This document shows positions 60,806 through 64,000 of a stretch of 64,000 nt of DNA, piece by piece. The notes below the pieces were generated by a model. The model had not been told where the DNA came from and did not search any database. It saw nothing but the letters and a program-made list of their open reading frames with translations. Source of the stretch: Bigelowiella natans CCMP2755. Taxonomy: Eukaryota; Cercozoa; Chlorarachniophyceae. The translations under genes were made by a program, and so were the position numbers. The stretch is taken from the NCBI GenBank assembly GCA_000320545.1, contig ADNK01000427.1, positions 177,001 through 241,000 on the forward strand, read 5' to 3'. The number at the start of each line of letters is the position of its first letter. Position 1 is the first letter of the stretch.

Positions 60806-63800
60806 CTAACCTTTTTCCTCATTAGATTCCACTATCTTTTCTATGGCCATTCGGAGTTGTGTGAAATTCCATTTTTTACTTCGTGAATCGAAGTATTTGG
60901 TCACTGTTGACATGATTTTGCTATTATGGAAGTCTTCCAGGAAGGTCTTAATTTTCCCCCGTGTATCTTCGGAATAGTATCCCGATTTCTCAATGGTTTC
61001 TTGAAACCAATCGGAAGCTATTTTCACCATGTCCGGGTTAGAAGTTATGAGTCGCATATATGTTGTCAGAGCTTCTGTTGAGTCGATACAAGGGATCACG
61101 ACATCCATTAGGGGTGAACCCTTTAATGCTGATTTGACTAACTCGCTTGCGGATTGAGGCACAGGCAGTGTAAATAAAGTAGCTTCCTCAATCATTTTCT
61201 GTATTTCTTGGTTTGCTGAGGCTTTACCTCTTATCTCTTCCCACGTTAAAATTTTCCATGATTTCTCTTCATCTTTAACTCCCTTTTCACTGTCGCCCTT
61301 GCTGTTAAGAATTCCCTTCTCTTCGAGAAGTTGTGTCAGCTTCTCACATCGAATTCGGTTGCATTGTCTCTGCAAATCCTTCAAATTTCGGCATTTTTCT
61401 ATTTCCCGAATATTTTCCTCTGATAATGTGAAACTAGGGATTACATTTGTAGTACTTGCCTTCTTCAGTTGTGAAACAATCACAGATACAGTCTTCTTCT
61501 CTGCTATTTCCAACACCTCAGAAACCGAGCCGCATCCCTTGAAATCATCTCTATCTACGTCCGCATACGGTTTCAGAACGCTTTGAAGCACTTGGGAACA
61601 GACCTGGACCGCACAAGAACTAATCGCTGATTGAATGGGTCGCTTCTTATCTAAAAGGGTTTGTTTTATGGAATTAAAATCGATATCTATTCCGTGATCG
61701 TTGAGAAGCTCAGCACCGCTCTTCAACCTTGTCGATACCACGTGTCGCACAAAGTCTTCCATCGTAGCAAGATCCAAAGACGGTTTCGTGATGATGTAAT
61801 TCTGGTTAACCATGATCATCATCATCATCCTCTCCAAATGTGTAAGCACTTCAGATGTGGTTTGCATCATCGACAGGGACGGAATACCGTAAACACCAGC
61901 ACCCATCAGAGTCCTATTCGACGTAAAAAATGAATTTAACGCTTCTAATCCTGACTTGAAATCGTCAAAAGACATCGTCCCCGTGCGAAACTTGAGAATA
62001 GAGGCAGTCAGTAAATCTTCAGGATTCCCAACACCTATAATGGATGCTATTAGTGACATTGAAGGAGACTTGTCAAGAACACCCTTTAGCATAGTCCCCA
62101 CAGCATCTGGCAGTTTGTTTTCCAGTGAGAGCAAGTTCTTCATGTCTTCTCTGTCACTAGCAAGTTTTGAGATTTCTTCCCAAGTTAGATCTCCAGCGGC
62201 TACAGCTTCTCCGACTTCGGTCAGATTTTCTTTCGCGAACCTTTTGAGAAATTTCCTGACACCGTTGATGGTGGTGCTCTGTTCCAATTCCTTCTTCTTA
62301 TGCTCTGGGAGCGTTATTTGTTCCTCAATGATGCACGTAAAATGCCTGACGAGAATAAGCTCGGCTTTTTCGAGGACACTTGCAACGGTGCCACAGCCTT
62401 TGAATTCACTCGCCTCGACTTTCCGTTCTAACACCAGAGGCGCTACATTTTGGAAAAGCTGAACGGTGAGCTCAGTACCACAGAGAGGCCCAAGTTCTGC
62501 TATGTGTATGTCCTGGTCAGTCAGGATATTGACTATGCTCTCGGGATTGAGGTGTATATCGAATTCCTTCAACTTTTGGGCGCCCTTGAGTACAGCTTTC
62601 ACGGCAGCAGATCGCACTGCTGTGTTCATATCTCCTATGGTAATGTGACTAATACTCCTTTCTTTGCTCTCTGCTCTCTCCTTCTCAACAACGAAAGTAC
62701 GCAAAATTGATTCTACAGATTCAAGTGAAGATGAGACCATCTGCGCAATTTTAGGCAATCTCGATGAACTCGGATATTTTGAGGGATGGAAGAAAGAAGT
62801 GAGGAGGGCTTGTATGTGCCCTACACTTAAAGTGTTATCCTCGAAATGTTCCACAACCTTTGTCAATTTCGTAACAACTTCTCTGTCAAATGTTTTGATG
62901 AGCTTAAGATTAGCACTATAAATCTTCGATACGTATGGAGGAATCCATTCTTCCTGATCTGCCACATCCAAAACAGTCTTCATAACATCCATTAAATGCT
63001 CCTTCTTACTGAACAGATTTTGTATGATATCAATCGGACTACCAAGAACGGAAAAGAAATCTGTGCTGATGCATGGCATTAGAAAGACCGCAGGAGAGTG
63101 CGTTTCGATGAGAAAATCACGGAGGATATGATCGGCTCTCTCAGGAATAATAACTTTTTCCAACAATTTGTTCCTCAAATTCATTGCTCGCTGGTACTTC
63201 ATACGCTCTCTACTTGATAACCTACGAACATCGACTTTACGCAACCTATTTTCGAGATTCGATGGAGTTTCCATCGGGTGATGCACCCAATTTTTATGCC
63301 TTACTTCTTCAAGACATTGCGATCTTAAAATATTCTGGACATGGTGCCTCAGACCAGCGAGATTTCGGATCGTTATAAATTGCTCGGGGGAAGTGAAAAC
63401 CCCCTCGTTACACAATCTTTCACCAAAAACTGTGACCAAGATACCTTCCATCTCGTCAAGCACCTCGCTGGTACTTGCACAATGTGAGAAAACTATTTTC
63501 TCCTCTGGGACTTTGTACTTCCTAAGACACGTCTCAGAGAGAGATTTTGTAAACTCCGTTGCTAGAAGCTTATAAGAAATTTTCTTTTGATCACGGACTA
63601 GATCCAGAACTTTGGATGGATTGAATGCAATACTGTTTTTTTCGGCTATATCTTCTAGCATTTTCACAACCTTCCTCACAACTTTGGTGACAAATGTTTG
63701 AGTACTCCAAAGCTCCTGCCCAAAGTCAAATCCAAATTTCTCCAACCAAATCGTAAAGAAAGCATCGGTAGCCCTTTCAATCGCCTCTAATCGCCTTAGT

Positions 63801-64000
63801 AGTGATATGCTGGCGGATATTTGCTCTCGTGAGAAATACCTTGGATTCGATACTAATGTTCTCATTTTTTGGAGAGCATTTTTAATATGTGAACGCTTTC
63901 CAAGTCGTCGCTTTAGCCTTGAAGAAGCTAGGGCCAGCCCTCCTTTTGCATCGCTGTATTTTCCTTCTTTTTTGTCCTTAGAGTCGCCGGCATCGCTACC
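60806..64000 (-). CDS. Large protein with three degenerate internal repeats, 5' end outside window
   Basis: An uninterrupted frame runs from the stop at 60806 to the window edge, more than 1,060 codons, with no start needed inside; the first internal ATG is 63865. I recognise no family. The sequence is helical and soluble, with no signal or membrane segment. Three diverged units of roughly 290 residues are visible. Unit 2 and unit 3 share EFKGCGTVASVLEKAE versus DFKGCGSVSEVLEIAE (about 62390-62437 and 61510-61555). Unit 1 has CASTSEVLDEME near 63445-63480. Other matched positions are LNPESIVNILTDQD versus DFNSIKQTLLDKK versus FNPSKVLDLVRDQK, LTWEEISKLAS versus LTWEEIRGKAS, and AVGTMLKGVLDKSP versus LVKSALKGSP. 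An intron-free coding stretch of more than 3 kb is unusual in this window. Confidence 0.75.
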   Translation of the reverse strand, partial: GSDAGDSKDKKEGKYSDAKGGLALASSRLKRRLGKRSHIKNALQKMRTLVSNPRYFSREQISASISLLRRLEAIERATDAFFTIWLEKFGFDFGQELWSTQTFVTKVVRKVVKMLEDIAEKNSIAFNPSKVLDLVRDQKKISYKLLATEFTKSLSETCLRKYKVPEEKIVFSHCASTSEVLDEMEGILVTVFGERLCNEGVFTSPEQFITIRNLAGLRHHVQNILRSQCLEEVRHKNWVHHPMETPSNLENRLRKVDVRRLSSRERMKYQRAMNLRNKLLEKVIIPERADHILRDFLIETHSPAVFLMPCISTDFFSVLGSPIDIIQNLFSKKEHLMDVMKTVLDVADQEEWIPPYVSKIYSANLKLIKTFDREVVTKLTKVVEHFEDNTLSVGHIQALLTSFFHPSKYPSSSRLPKIAQMVSSSLESVESILRTFVVEKERAESKERSISHITIGDMNTAVRSAAVKAVLKGAQKLKEFDIHLNPESIVNILTDQDIHIAELGPLCGTELTVQLFQNVAPLVLERKVEASEFKGCGTVASVLEKAELILVRHFTCIIEEQITLPEHKKKELEQSTTINGVRKFLKRFAKENLTEVGEAVAAGDLTWEEISKLASDREDMKNLLSLENKLPDAVGTMLKGVLDKSPSMSLIASIIGVGNPEDLLTASILKFRTGTMSFDDFKSGLEALNSFFTSNRTLMGAGVYGIPSLSMMQTTSEVLTHLERMMMMIMVNQNYIITKPSLDLATMEDFVRHVVSTRLKSGAELLNDHGIDIDFNSIKQTLLDKKRPIQSAISSCAVQVCSQVLQSVLKPYADVDRDDFKGCGSVSEVLEIAEKKTVSVIVSQLKKASTTNVIPSFTLSEENIREIEKCRNLKDLQRQCNRIRCEKLTQLLEEKGILNSKGDSEKGVKDEEKSWKILTWEEIRGKASANQEIQKMIEEATLFTLPVPQSASELVKSALKGSPLMDVVIPCIDSTEALTTYMRLITSNPDMVKIASDWFQETIEKSGYYSEDTRGKIKTFLEDFHNSKIMSTVTKYFDSRSKKWNFTQLRMAIEKIVESNEEKG

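Noticed and set aside
1-64000. tRNA, rRNA, bacterial operons, insertion sequences, retroelement coding regions
   Set aside because: I looked for these and saw no convincing cloverleaf, no polycistronic layout, and no reverse transcriptase or transposase motifs.
1-64000. Nucleomorph or plastid origin of the window
   Set aside because: Gene content is that of a host nucleus (IFT, E2F, HCCS), spacers and introns are long, and composition is only moderately AT-rich.

Overview
This is nuclear DNA from an intron-rich, flagellated, photosynthetic protist. The best fit is a chlorarachniophyte (Bigelowiella/Lotharella type). Evidence: nearly every gene is cut into short exons with GT..AG introns. IFT144 is present, so the cell builds cilia. 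The ATP synthase delta chain at 976-2169 is nuclear and starts with an ER-type signal peptide followed by a transit-like region. Red-lineage plastids keep atpD in the plastid genome while green-lineage plastids have it in the nucleus, so a signal-peptide-bearing nuclear atpD points to a secondary plastid of green origin. The species call is inference.

Layout, left to right, with strand: plastid ATP synthase delta (-, 976-2169); MYND-like zinc-finger protein (+, 2924-4672); divergent pyruvate-kinase-like protein (-, 5697-10393); RlmH rRNA methyltransferase (+, 10460-11616); coiled-coil protein (-, 12564-14907); PH + three tandem PTEN/C2 units (+, 15464-20238); NDUFAF7/MidA methyltransferase (-, 21112-26680); membrane-anchored 2OG-Fe(II) dioxygenase (+, 26939-30225); IFT144/WDR19 (-, 31014-39977); atypical E2F (+, 40877-42408); TOG/HEAT-like protein with an RS-rich tail (-, 43733-49107); coiled-coil protein (+, 49591-50950); cytochrome c heme lyase (-, 51776-52662); small membrane protein (+, 53048-53730); Sel1-repeat protein (-, 54631-58651); small mitochondrial membrane protein (+, 59295-60163); large novel repeat protein, partial (-, 60806-64000).

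Two global patterns stand out. First, these 17 genes alternate strand perfectly, giving eight head-to-head pairs with gaps of 66-899 bp and eight tail-to-tail gaps of 642-1324 bp. Second, every tail-to-tail gap (and the left edge, 1-975) is a compositional island packed with CTAG, TAGCTAGC and GCATGC-type palindromes. The head-to-head gaps are not. Three islands share the 12-bp palindrome ACGTCTAGACGT. I know of no described element that explains this, and it is the main candidate for something new.

Introns come in two styles. Some genes (MYND, RlmH, PTEN, E2F, the coiled-coil genes) have introns of about 30-150 bp with little repeat content. Others (PK-like, NDUFAF7, dioxygenase, IFT144, TOG, Sel1) have long introns loaded with microsatellites. 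Exon-intron boundaries were read by eye and gene ends are more secure than internal junctions. The genes do not form an operon-like pathway. Energy and organelle housekeeping (atpD, NDUFAF7, heme lyase, small mitochondrial protein), cilium/microtubule functions (IFT144, TOG) and signalling or cell-cycle control (PTEN, E2F) are interleaved.
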